A program made the translations under genes and the position numbers. Positions 8,847 through 16,441 of a stretch of DNA of 64,000 nucleotides are shown here, in pieces. The notes under the pieces were generated by a model. That model saw only the letters and a program-made list of their open reading frames with translations, searched no databases and was not told where the DNA came from. Position 1 is the first letter of the stretch. Each line of letters begins with the position of its first letter. Source of the DNA: Bradyrhizobium sp. 132 (GTDB lineage: Bacteria; Pseudomonadota; Alphaproteobacteria; Rhizobiales; Xanthobacteraceae); assembly GCF_023074185.1 (NCBI RefSeq), contig NZ_JADPKY010000146.1, positions 18,485 through 82,484 on the forward strand. Reading direction: 5' to 3'.

Positions 8847-9006
8847 GCTCATGATCTGCTCCCTTTTGACGATCCTGCCCGACTACCTCTACCGCCGCTA
8901 CGTTCAGGGTAAGCGCTTCGGCAAGGAAATCACTTCTTCTCGATCTGCTACGAACTGCCATGGGGCAATACCGGCTACCTATGGCCAAGTGGTGACGCGG
9001 TGCTGA
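8839..9006 (+). pseudogene. N-terminal remnant of an HlyD-family (membrane fusion) protein
   Basis: The ATG at 8839 overlaps the end of the preceding gene. The start (LTILPDYLYRRYVQGKRFGK) resembles the N-terminus of HlyD-type proteins encoded beside small DUF3302-like proteins in related bacteria. After EIT the frame is lost. Restoring one T near 8932-8937 gives FFSICYELPWGNTGYLW, which fits the expected next residues. No further part of an HlyD protein is seen after about 9000, so the gene is both frameshifted and truncated. Family recall is from memory, not from a search. Confidence 0.55.
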
Positions 9007-9358
9007 CAGTTCGGCCATTGAGCTGTCCCCTGCCGTTACGCTTATGCTGATTGTGTGCGTATGGCGGTAGTTGGGACGTCTGAGGCTGCCGGATGAAGGC
9101 ATGAGCTGAGACACCTTCGTTGCTGGCATCGACGAGCTCTGGTCTGCAGGACGAGAGCCTCTTCGCCTTGCTGCTGCTGTTTCTCGTCATCCTGGATCGG
9201 CGACCTCCCGGTGCAGTTCGCATCTGGCTTGAGCTCGTCATCAAGGTGCACGGCAAATGTCCTCGGAGTGCCGGCGGCAGGCCGGGGTTTGGTGGAGGCC
9301 GAATTGCTCGAAGGACGCGCCAATCTTGCGCTGCAGCGGTGCGTCGGGGCCCGTTTCG
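9007..9358. other. Non-coding stretch after the HlyD remnant
   Basis: No convincing gene is seen. The open frames here are shadows or lack start signals. The stretch probably includes deleted remains of the HlyD gene and the upstream part of the DUF3300 promoter. Confidence 0.4.
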
Positions 9359-9372
9359 TTGATCTCGATCAA
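9359..9372. promoter_or_regulatory. FNR/FixK-type box upstream of the DUF3300 operon
   Basis: The perfect palindrome TTGATCTCGATCAA ends 58 bp before the ATG at 9431. It is the third such box in 7.5 kb with nearly the same distance to a start codon. Confidence 0.78.
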
Positions 9373-9430
9373 CAAGCGCCCGTGCCTCGGCTCGATCCTG
9401 CCCGACAGAAAGTGCAATGGAGGCTCTGTG

Positions 9431-11104
9431 ATGTTTAGCTCCGGCAAAACCCTGATGGCGCTCGCGCTGGTGGTGGCGGTCCCCGCAGCTGCGACGGCGC
9501 AGACGACGACGCCGGCGGCCCCGAGCGCGCAGGCGCAGCCTGCAAATCCGCCGGCACCGACCGCCGAGCTTCTGAAGCCCGAGCAGATCGAAGCGCTGGT
9601 CGCGCCGATCGCGCTCTATCCCGACGAACTCCTTGCCAACGTGCTGGCTGCCTCGACCTATCCGCTGGAGGTGGTCCAGGCCGACCGCTGGCTGAAGGAG
9701 CACAAGACCTTGAAGGGCGATGCGCTGAAGGGGGAGGTCGACAAGCAGGCCTGGGACGACAGCGTCAAGGCGCTCGCAAGCACCGCGGACGTGCTCACGA
9801 TGATGAGCGACAAGCTCGAATGGACCAAGAACCTCGGCGATGCCTTTCTCGCCCAGCAGCCCGATGTGATGGACGCGATCCAGCGCCTGCGCACAAAGGC
9901 CTATGACAACAAGAAATTGGTAACCACCAAGCAGCAGAAGATCAGCGTCCAGACTCAGGATAACAAGCAGGTCGTCGTCATTCAGCAGGCCGATCCCGAG
10001 GCGGTTTACGTGCCGTATTACGATCCGGCGACTGTTTACGGCAGTTGGCCCTATGCCGAGTATCCGCCCTACTATTTTGGGTATCCGTCCTATATCGGCG
10101 CCGGCGTGGTGGCTGCAGGTCTCGCGTTCGGCACGGCCTGGGCGATTGGACGCTGGGGCAATTACTGGGGTGGCGGCTGCAATTGGGGCAATCGCAACGT
10201 CTACGTCAACCACCGAACCGCCAACATCAACACCGGCTGGCAGCACAATGCGGCGCATCGGGGGGGCGTGCGCTACAACAACACCAATGTTCAGCAGCGT
10301 TTTGGCAACAACAACCTGAAGGCCGGGGCTTCGGACCGGCAGGATTTCCGCGGTCGCGACGGAAATCAGGTGCTGCGTCCCAATCAGGGTGCGGGAGACC
10401 GAGCCGGCGATCGCGCAGGGGATCGTGGAGATCGTCCCGGAGCGGGCGACCGTGCGGGCACGCGGGACCGGCCCAGTGGCGGCGACCGCGCCGGCGCCGG
10501 CGATCGCGCCAAGAGCGGTGATCGCGCCAAGAGTGGTGGCGATCGCGCCAAGGGCGGTGGTGATCGTGCCAAGGCCGGCGGCGACCGCGCAAAGACCGCC
10601 AACCGCGCCGGCGGCGGTGCCGGCAACCGGCCCAGCGGCGGCAACCGCGGCGGCGCCATGAACGTCTCCTCCGGCCGGTCGGCAGCCGCGGCATCGGCGC
10701 GCGGACGGTCCAGCATGGCGAGCATGCCACGTGGCGGCGGCGGCGCACCGAGCTTCGCCGGGCGCGGGGGCGGCGGAGGTGGCGGATTCCACGGTGGCGG
10801 CGGCGGAGGTGGCCGCGGCGGTGGGGGTGGTGGCCGCCGGTCCGACATCGCGCTGAAGCACGACATCGTTCTGCTCGGGAATCTCGCCAGCGGGCTCGGC
10901 TACTACCGCTTCTCCTACATCGGCAGCCATAAGGCCTATGTCGGCGTCATGGCGCAGGAGGTCGAGCGTGTGATGCCGGATGCGGTGACCCGCGGCAGCG
11001 ACGGCTACCTTCGGGTCTATTACGAAAAGCTCGGGCTGAAATTCCGCACCTACCGCGATTGGCTCGAGGGCGGCGCGAGGATTCCTGCGGAGGTGTCGCC
11101 ATGA
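9431..11104 (+). CDS. Exported DUF3300 protein with GDRA repeats and an S74-like C-terminal segment
   Basis: 557 residues. A signal peptide (MALALVVAVPAAATAQ) is followed by the DUF3300 domain (about 45-270), with LVAPIALYPDELLANVLAAS and DPEAVYVPYYDPATVYG. The middle (about 320-390) is a low-complexity series of GDRA-like units; then comes a glycine-rich region. The last 80 residues (SDIALKHDIVLLG, YVGVMAQEVERVMPDAV) resemble the chaperone segment of peptidase S74/tail-spike proteins, which self-cleave. I infer this from the pattern. GGAGG precedes the ATG. The DUF2950 gene overlaps the stop codon (ATGA). The family often pairs with DUF2950; its role in the envelope is unknown. Confidence 0.88.
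   Translation: MFSSGKTLMALALVVAVPAAATAQTTTPAAPSAQAQPANPPAPTAELLKPEQIEALVAPIALYPDELLANVLAASTYPLEVVQADRWLKEHKTLKGDALKGEVDKQAWDDSVKALASTADVLTMMSDKLEWTKNLGDAFLAQQPDVMDAIQRLRTKAYDNKKLVTTKQQKISVQTQDNKQVVVIQQADPEAVYVPYYDPATVYGSWPYAEYPPYYFGYPSYIGAGVVAAGLAFGTAWAIGRWGNYWGGGCNWGNRNVYVNHRTANINTGWQHNAAHRGGVRYNNTNVQQRFGNNNLKAGASDRQDFRGRDGNQVLRPNQGAGDRAGDRAGDRGDRPGAGDRAGTRDRPSGGDRAGAGDRAKSGDRAKSGGDRAKGGGDRAKAGGDRAKTANRAGGGAGNRPSGGNRGGAMNVSSGRSAAAASARGRSSMASMPRGGGGAPSFAGRGGGGGGGFHGGGGGGGRGGGGGGRRSDIALKHDIVLLGNLASGLGYYRFSYIGSHKAYVGVMAQEVERVMPDAVTRGSDGYLRVYYEKLGLKFRTYRDWLEGGARIPAEVSP
10392..10599 (+). repeat. Tandem GDRA-coding repeats inside the DUF3300 gene
   Basis: Roughly 15-21 bp units encode GDRA, GDRAKSG and GDRAKGG-like blocks about a dozen times. 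The basic, flexible region probably links the DUF3300 domain to the C-terminal segment. Such arrays vary in copy number by slippage. Confidence 0.8.
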
Positions 11105-12015
11105 TCGGCCTGAAGTCGCTTTGTCGCGCCGCATTGCCGGGCATCATCACGGTCGCATTGATGAGCACGGCGGCTCTCGCGCAGCAATCCTATCCGACAC
11201 CGGAGGAGGCCGCATCGGCACTGGCCGCGGCGGCCAAGAGCGGCCCGCGAGATATTCTGAAAGTGCTCGGCAGATCGGCGGACGATATCGTCTCGTCCGG
11301 CGATGAGGTCGCCGACGCCGACATCCGCGCGCGCTTCATCTCGATGTACGACGCCAGGCACGCGATCAAGGCGGAGGGCAACAAGAAGGCCACGCTGCTG
11401 CTTGGGACCGACGACTTCCCGTTCCCGATCCCTCTCGTCAACACCAAGACGGGCTGGGAATTCGACGCTGACGAGGGGCGCATCGAGGTGCTTCGCCGCC
11501 GCATTGGCCGCAACGAGCTCGACGCGATCCAGACCGCACTCGCCTATGTCGATGCACAGAACGAATATGCCGACAAGGATCGCGGCGAGGGCGCTGGCGT
11601 CTACGCGCAGCGCTTCCTGTCCGCGCCCGGCAAGAAAGACGGCCTGTTCTGGCGCGACGACAGCGATCCCAGTCCTCTGGGTGCCCTGGTCGCGGAGGCA
11701 TCTGCCGAAGGGTACAAGCCGGGCGAGGGGCCGGCGCCCTATCACGGCTACTACTTCCGCATTCTGAAGGGGCAGGGGTCTGATGCCCCCGGCGGCGCGC
11801 TCAACTACGTCGTAAAGAGCAAGATGATCGGCGGCTTTGCGCTGATCGCCTGGCCCGCCGAGTACGGCAATTCGGGCGTAATGACCTTCCTGGTGAACCA
11901 TGCCGGGACCGTCTACGAGAAGGATCTCGGCAGCCGGACCGATTTCGTCGCCCCGCGCACCACGTTGTTCGATCCCGATCAAACCTGGAAGAAGGCGGAT
12001 GCCGCAAAGCCCTGA
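11101..12015 (+). CDS. Exported DUF2950 protein
   Basis: 304 residues with a signal peptide (ITVALMSTAALAQQ). The body contains the DUF2950 pattern: PTPEEAASALAAAAKSG, the WEFDADEGRIEVLRRRIGRN segment, QNEYADKDRGEGAGVYAQ, and PYHGYYFRILKGQG. The ATG overlaps the stop of the DUF3300 gene, and the next gene starts inside this one, so the three are translationally coupled. The function is unknown; export and constant pairing with DUF3300 suggest a shared periplasmic or outer-envelope role. Confidence 0.9.
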   Translation: MIGLKSLCRAALPGIITVALMSTAALAQQSYPTPEEAASALAAAAKSGPRDILKVLGRSADDIVSSGDEVADADIRARFISMYDARHAIKAEGNKKATLLLGTDDFPFPIPLVNTKTGWEFDADEGRIEVLRRRIGRNELDAIQTALAYVDAQNEYADKDRGEGAGVYAQRFLSAPGKKDGLFWRDDSDPSPLGALVAEASAEGYKPGEGPAPYHGYYFRILKGQGSDAPGGALNYVVKSKMIGGFALIAWPAEYGNSGVMTFLVNHAGTVYEKDLGSRTDFVAPRTTLFDPDQTWKKADAAKP

Positions 12016-12466
12016 ATCGAGGGCGCGCCCGCGGGTGTCTCGCCTGACCACGATGCTCCTCTTGGTACTCGGGCTTGCCGCGCCGTGCACGCAGGCCTTT
12101 GCACAGGCCGCCGGCCATGTCCGCGCCAGGATCGTCAAGGCCGGCCTCTTGGTCGGCGGTGGCGCCGGCAGCGGCGTGCTGACCTATCGCGGCAAGACCT
12201 ATCCCTTCAAGATCACCGGCATGAGCTTTGGCATCACCGCAGGCGCCACGATCGGCCGGCTCGATGGCTGGGCGTCTGGCATCCGCGACGTCGGCGATTT
12301 CGCTGGCACCTACAGTTCCGTCGGAGGTGGCGCCGCCCTGGTCGGGGGACTGAACGGCGTTCACCTGCGCAACGACAAGGGCGTCCTGATCGTGCTGCAA
12401 GGTCCAAAAGCTGGTCTGGAGTTCGCCGCCAATCTGAGCGAGATTACCATATCGCTGAAGGAGTGA
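11999..12466 (+). CDS. Small exported glycine-rich protein, paralogue of the 6491 product
   Basis: 155 residues from the ATG at 11999, which overlaps the end of the DUF2950 gene and has GGAAGAAGG upstream. An N-terminal hydrophobic stretch (TTMLLLVLGLAAPCTQAFAQ) is a signal peptide. The mature part shows GGGAGSGVLTYRGKTYPFK, GMSFGITAGAT and an NDKGVLIVLQGPKAG segment that align with the product of 6491-6925. A later start at the second Met (12053) is possible. I do not recognise a named family. Two copies in two box-controlled operons suggest a common low-oxygen envelope role. Confidence 0.75.
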   Translation: MPQSPESRARPRVSRLTTMLLLVLGLAAPCTQAFAQAAGHVRARIVKAGLLVGGGAGSGVLTYRGKTYPFKITGMSFGITAGATIGRLDGWASGIRDVGDFAGTYSSVGGGAALVGGLNGVHLRNDKGVLIVLQGPKAGLEFAANLSEITISLKE

Positions 12467-12510
12467 CGATATAGTCAATCCAGTTGCTCGGTGCGAGGCG
12501 GTGCGATCCA

Positions 12511-14121
12511 ATGCTGAAAGCTGAAGCGCTCCGGTATGCATCCGCAACAGAGCGCGATCTTCCCGCCGTAGTCGCATTGATTCCCGCGACGCCGCGACAG
12601 CGGGCCATAGCTGTTGGCGTCGTTATCGCTATTGTCACGGTCGCGGCGCTGGTGGCGCCGTTTGCGCACATCCAGATCGGCAGAATAGACAGCTTCGTTC
12701 CGGTTCTTCAAACGGTCCTGAGCGCAGCCGATCTTCTCACGGCAATCCTGCTATTCGCCCAATATTCGGTGCAGCCGCATCGCGCGTTGCCGGCCGTTGC
12801 GAGCGGCTATCTCTTCAGTGCCTCGTTTGCATTCTTGCAGACGTTGAGCTTCCCGGGCGGCTATGCCCCAAATGGAATCATAGGTGACGGCTACAATACC
12901 CCGGCTTGGTTTTTCGTTCTGTGGCACACCACATTCGCCCTCAGCATCCTCGGGTACGTACTGCTGAAGGAGACGAACGAGACCTCCTCCAGGTCGACGC
13001 CCCCAGGAATAGCACTCACACTTGCGGGCGTGATCGGGACAGTGGCTGTGCTGTCGTGGCTTGTGACCGCCGGTGTAGAGCATCTGCCCAGCTTCTACAC
13101 GACAAGCGTCACGACACAGACTCGGCTTGGCAATCAAATCAACGTCGCGCTGTTCTTTCTCGGCGCATTTGTGCTCTTGCTGCTGTTTATCCGCAGGGGG
13201 ACAGTGCTTGATCTGTGGCTGATGGTGACCTTGTTGGCGTGGCTGCCCAACTTTCTGGTCGCCGCCGTCGCGAGCTCGGCGCGGTTTTCCGTGGGTTGGT
13301 ATGCGGCTCGCGGCTTCGCGCTGGTCGCAAGCTGCTTGCTGCTCTCGGTCTTGCTGACCGAAATGACCGTGCTTTACGCGCGGCTGGCGAGCGCTCTGAC
13401 ATTGCAGCGGCGAGAGCGAGCCAACCGCCTGGTGAGCATCGACGCCGCCACCGCGGCAATTGCGCATGAAATCAGGTCGCCGTTGGGTTCGATCACGTTG
13501 AATGCTAGTACGGTTCTCAAGCTGCTTCTTGTCAAGCCTCCGCCATTGGAGGAGGTCGGCGTCATTCTCAAGGACATCGAAGACGCAAGCCTCAGGGTTG
13601 ACGCGACAATCGCGAGCGTTCGCGGGCTGTTCAAGGATTCCGCCGATCAACTGGCCACGATCAGCGTCGAGGATGTTACGGGGCACGTCTTGAGGTTGCT
13701 GCAGCACGATCTGCAGTTCAACGAAGTGTCGGTCGTGACCGATTTTCGAGTTGAAAGCCCGCTGGTCCGAGCGGATCCTGCGCAATTGCAGCAGGTGATT
13801 TTGAACTTGGTGAAAAACGCAATCGAGGCGATGAGCTTCATGCCCCCTGATGGCCGCCTATTGAACGTCGGGACCCGCCTCGAAGGAGGATCATCCGTTG
13901 TCCTGTTCGTCCAAGACTCCGGGGCCGGAGTGCATCCAGAGGACCAGGGCCGCATATTTGAGGCGTTCTTCACGACCAAGCCAGCGGGCATGGGACTAGG
14001 CCTCGCGATCTGCCGCACGATCGTCGAAAGGTACGAGGGCAGCTTGGTTCTCGCTGAATCGAGCTCTCGGGGTTCGATTTTCGAGATTTCCCTCCCTGTG
14101 AGAGCGCCGAGCGCACCGTAG
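12511..14121 (+). CDS. Membrane sensor histidine kinase with an eight- to ten-helix N-terminal sensor
   Basis: 536 residues. Residues about 20-295 hold several membrane segments and resemble MASE4-type integral sensors. The kinase core has the H box AIAHEIRSPLGSITLNA, N box VILNLVKNAIEAM, G1 DSGAGVHPEDQG and G2 GMGLGLAICRTIVE, all intact. It should autophosphorylate on histidine and pass phosphate to a receiver. No response regulator is adjacent; the nearest ones are more than 7 kb away. The start is uncertain: the ATG at 12511 has only a weak GAGG upstream, and the frame is open back to 12484. It may continue the DUF3300 operon after a 44-bp gap. Confidence 0.85.
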   Translation: MLKAEALRYASATERDLPAVVALIPATPRQRAIAVGVVIAIVTVAALVAPFAHIQIGRIDSFVPVLQTVLSAADLLTAILLFAQYSVQPHRALPAVASGYLFSASFAFLQTLSFPGGYAPNGIIGDGYNTPAWFFVLWHTTFALSILGYVLLKETNETSSRSTPPGIALTLAGVIGTVAVLSWLVTAGVEHLPSFYTTSVTTQTRLGNQINVALFFLGAFVLLLLFIRRGTVLDLWLMVTLLAWLPNFLVAAVASSARFSVGWYAARGFALVASCLLLSVLLTEMTVLYARLASALTLQRRERANRLVSIDAATAAIAHEIRSPLGSITLNASTVLKLLLVKPPPLEEVGVILKDIEDASLRVDATIASVRGLFKDSADQLATISVEDVTGHVLRLLQHDLQFNEVSVVTDFRVESPLVRADPAQLQQVILNLVKNAIEAMSFMPPDGRLLNVGTRLEGGSSVVLFVQDSGAGVHPEDQGRIFEAFFTTKPAGMGLGLAICRTIVERYEGSLVLAESSSRGSIFEISLPVRAPSAP

Positions 14122-14134
14122 CAGGCATCGTGGG

Positions 14135-14759
14135 TTGGCACGAACCGCTTGTGGAATGGGGCGCGCAGAAGCTCGCAGCCTCTCCTCAGCTTCACCCGCG
14201 CCCCGTGATGGCTACGTTAACGCAACGGCGGTGTGTCAGGCCGCGGGACGAGAGTTCAAACACTATAACGAGAACAAGACGACCAAGGACTTCGTCGCTG
14301 CGCTTTCGGCCGAAGTCAGAATTCCGGCTTCGGGTCTGATCCAAATTATGAAAGGTGGCGATATCCGGATCCAGGGCAGCTGGGTTCACCCACAAGTCGC
14401 GATCCACCTTGCGCAATGGCTATCGGTAAAGTTCGCGGTACAGGTGTCGCATTGGGTGTATGGGCTACACGCTGCCGGAGCACTGGTGCCGGACATTTCG
14501 CATGGAAAGATGTTCTGTAAGTGGTTGTGTGATGTGCACGGCATAGATACCGACGCGCTTCCAACTTATCTGCACGTCTACGAGGACCGGTCGAAGGGTT
14601 TGGCCGAATCCTGAGCAGCTGCTTGCTGATTTCCGTCGGCATTTTCGAGAGGAGTGGCTGCCGCACCGAGCGATCGACTATTTCCGCGGACGGGATAGCG
14701 AGGCTCTGCAATATCTGCCGAAGCTAATCGTGACGAACAAGCCTAAGAAGCTGAACTGA
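14135..14759 (+). pseudogene. KilA-N domain protein, frameshifted near the C-terminus
   Basis: The frame shows the KilA-N pattern: DGYVNATAVCQAAGREFKHY, then WVHPQVAIHLAQWLSVKFAV. KilA-N proteins are DNA-binding proteins of phages and mobile elements. At 14588 one extra C appears to break the frame. In the next frame the protein resumes with GRRVWPNPEQLLADFRRHF and ends at 14759 with a typical KPKKLN tail. The N-terminus is unclear, since no strong start lies before DGYVNATA. The gene sits just left of the tRNA-Lys fragment, so it probably belongs to a decayed mobile element. Confidence 0.7.
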
Positions 14760-15044
14760 GATCTTTTGGCCTTACAAGGAGTGGGCGCTGGACTCCGTCA
14801 GATCGGCGCCCACGGGACAGCATCAGCACGGACGTCAACAAGCTCTCGAACATGGAGGCGCATCTGCCCCGGATCTGGCGGGGCCGAGCAGGCAGGCGCT
14901 AAGCGGGCTGTCCCTATTATCGGTTGCGAGCGACTACCGCGCCGCCATCCTCAATGCTTAGGACGCCAGTCGATTTGCCAACACAGTGCCCATACGGGGA
15001 TTTCTCGGGGGCCCGGAAGTTCGCCATATGTCTTTGATTTTGCT

Positions 15045-15088
15045 TGGTGAGCGCGCTGGGCTCGAACCCAGGACCCCGTGATTAAAAG
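15045..15088 (-). other. 3' fragment of tRNA-Lys(TTT), probable attachment-site scar
   Basis: Read on the minus strand, these 44 bases contain the anticodon loop CTTTTAA, the right side of the anticodon stem, the variable loop, the T arm (CTGGGTTCGAGCCCAG), and the acceptor strand CGCGCTCACCA with encoded CCA. The 5' half (acceptor strand and D arm) is absent upstream, and the left anticodon stem does not pair, so this is not a functional tRNA. Duplicated tRNA 3' ends are the usual product of integrase-mediated insertion. The orientation predicts an inserted element to the right. Confidence 0.7.
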
Positions 15089-15360
15089 ACATGTGCTCAG
15101 GTCGTTCGTGCGTCCTTAGATCCGCTCCCTCGGGCATTGCGAACGAAGGTTGGGGGCAGGCCACAGGGCAAGTTCGCGGGCGAAACTACGGTTGCGATGG
15201 TGCTGAGGCGACCGTTGCAAACACCGTAGCTATTATTGCGGGGGCGTAAGAAAAAGCGAGTTAGATCAATAAGGTTGACAAGACACCCCTGGATCCAAAA
15301 GCACCAAACCTTTAGCGCTTTACCAAGAGCTCAGGTGGCTGCTCCATACGTCGTTTGCCT
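15089..15360. other. Non-coding stretch right of the tRNA fragment
   Basis: No gene is seen. The stretch includes a short AT-richer segment around 15250-15320 but no recognisable promoter pair. Confidence 0.35.
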
Positions 15361-15396
15361 CGACTGATAAGCTTTGGTCGCAAAGCTTATCAGTCG
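15361..15396. repeat. Perfect 16-bp inverted repeat with 4-base loop
   Basis: The arms are CGACTGATAAGCTTTG (15361-15376) and its exact reverse complement (15381-15396), separated by GTCG. A 16-bp perfect stem is stronger than most terminators, but no T tract follows on either strand. It could be a protein-binding site, a processing hairpin or a mobile-element end. Confidence 0.85.
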
Positions 15397-15689
15397 GCAA
15401 AATTCCATAACATTCGTTCGCGAATCTCCGTTCTTGCTCGCGTAGCAGCTCGGATGTTCTTCAAACGAAGCTGAATGCTTGCTCGCGAGATGCCAAATGC
15501 GTCAGCGACCGAATCCGTCAAGGCCCGGGACCCGCTTGCGCCGCAGGCGGATTTCCTTGGCAAGGAAGACCGCCCATGCGTGCGCAAAGGGCGACCAACA
15601 CCTCGCAAGGACCTTTGTTCTGTCAGGCGGTTTTCAGCCTTGACCCGGGCCACGTCCCAGGCGCCGCGGCAGAATGTACTCGACGTCAA
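15390..15689 (-). CDS. Possible remnant with a helix-turn-helix-like C-terminus
   Basis: The open frame encodes up to 99 residues, but only the last 45 look protein-like: ALTDSVADAFGISRASIQLR resembles a helix-turn-helix or the C-terminal helix pair of IrrE/ImmA-type proteins. The first half is low-quality sequence, and the start is not supported. The stop codon lies inside the 15361-15396 inverted repeat. It may be a truncated gene or no gene at all. Confidence 0.25.
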   Translation of the reverse strand: MTSSTFCRGAWDVARVKAENRLTEQRSLRGVGRPLRTHGRSSLPRKSACGASGSRALTDSVADAFGISRASIQLRLKNIRAATRARTEIRERMLWNFAD

Positions 15690-16199
15690 TGCTGATGCCG
15701 TCCCCGCTCAGGGGGGTCGCTGTGTAGACCGCAGAGACGGCCAATTCGAAGAAGCTCCCGATCGTGAGATAGCCGATCGTGAGCGCCGACTCTCCGCTTG
15801 GGGGCCGCCGAGCAGCAACTCCGCGATGTGGCAGCAATCGTCCATCGTCGCCGCCAGCGGTGGAAGGGTGATGAGCTCGCCGGTGTGTTGAGAGATTTTG
15901 GCTGGATCGGCGAATTTGGGCTCGCGCCCAATAACCGCGCCCGCGTTGATCAAGGGTACGAAGAATTTCGCGACCTGCGCCGGCTGACCGGTAATATTTT
16001 GAATGTTGACCTCGGTCGCGTACACGCCCGGCCGGGCGCCTGCGGTACAGCAGCAGTTCGTCTCGGTTTGTCTGCCGCACACGACCTTCACGCTGTGCAC
16101 GAGGAACTCGGCTTGCGGCGGTACGGTGGCGGCGGCGAGCAATTCGCTGAACGGATGCGGGAGACGGTCACTTGCAGAGCCCGTCGGATTTTTGGCCAT
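15634..16199 (-). pseudogene. Hypothetical protein gene with a single-base frameshift
   Basis: From the ATG at 16199 (GGAGA upstream) the frame encodes a cysteine-containing protein with VKVVCGRQTETNCCCTAGAR, GVYATEVNIQN and ATMDDCCHIAELLLGG. After this the useful reading moves to another frame (ESALTIGYLTIGSFFELAV) and continues with SIDVEYILPRRLGRG to 15634. One base seems to be missing in the run of G at 15800-15804. The family is hypothetical; the paired cysteines suggest metal or disulfide chemistry but nothing firmer. A homopolymer sequencing error is a real alternative to a mutation. Confidence 0.6.
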
Positions 16200-16351
16200 T
16201 TCGATCTCCACGATGGTTTGCGGAAGGCGACCTACACGCCGAACTTACGCCAGACTCGACGCAATCTTGTGAGAGATGGCTCACACACTTGGAAGAAACC
16301 GCGACAGGCCAAAGTTCCTCGCAAGCAGTGCAACGGATCGTCAGGCGACGA

Positions 16352-16441
16352 TCACTCGATTATCCTTTGAAGTGCGACAAGAGAGGCTAAGACGAGCGCC
16401 AGGGCTCCGGCGAAAGTGATGCCAAGGAAAACATTGTGCAT
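16352..16441 (-). CDS. 29-residue single-span membrane peptide
   Basis: The ATG at 16441 has an AGGAG nine bases upstream. The peptide begins MHNVFLGITFAGALALVLA and ends with the short charged tail LQRIIE. It is almost entirely one hydrophobic helix. Its role is unknown. Several similar micro-proteins occur in this window (20463, 32666, 42708, 58715). Confidence 0.5.
   Translation of the reverse strand: MHNVFLGITFAGALALVLASLVALQRIIE

Noticed and set aside
8975..11134. 719-codon minus-strand frame opposite the DUF3300 gene
   Set aside because: The plus strand has signal peptide, DUF3300 motifs and ribosome binding site; the minus frame is a low-complexity shadow of the repeats.
11050..12138. 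362-codon minus-strand frame opposite DUF2950
   Set aside because: DUF2950 motifs and translational coupling support the plus strand only.
12751..13785. 344-codon minus-strand frame opposite the histidine kinase
   Set aside because: The kinase boxes on the plus strand are complete; the minus frame lacks any pattern.
15045..15088. Functional tRNA-Lys gene
   Set aside because: The acceptor 5' strand and D arm are missing and the anticodon stem does not pair, so only a 3' fragment is present.
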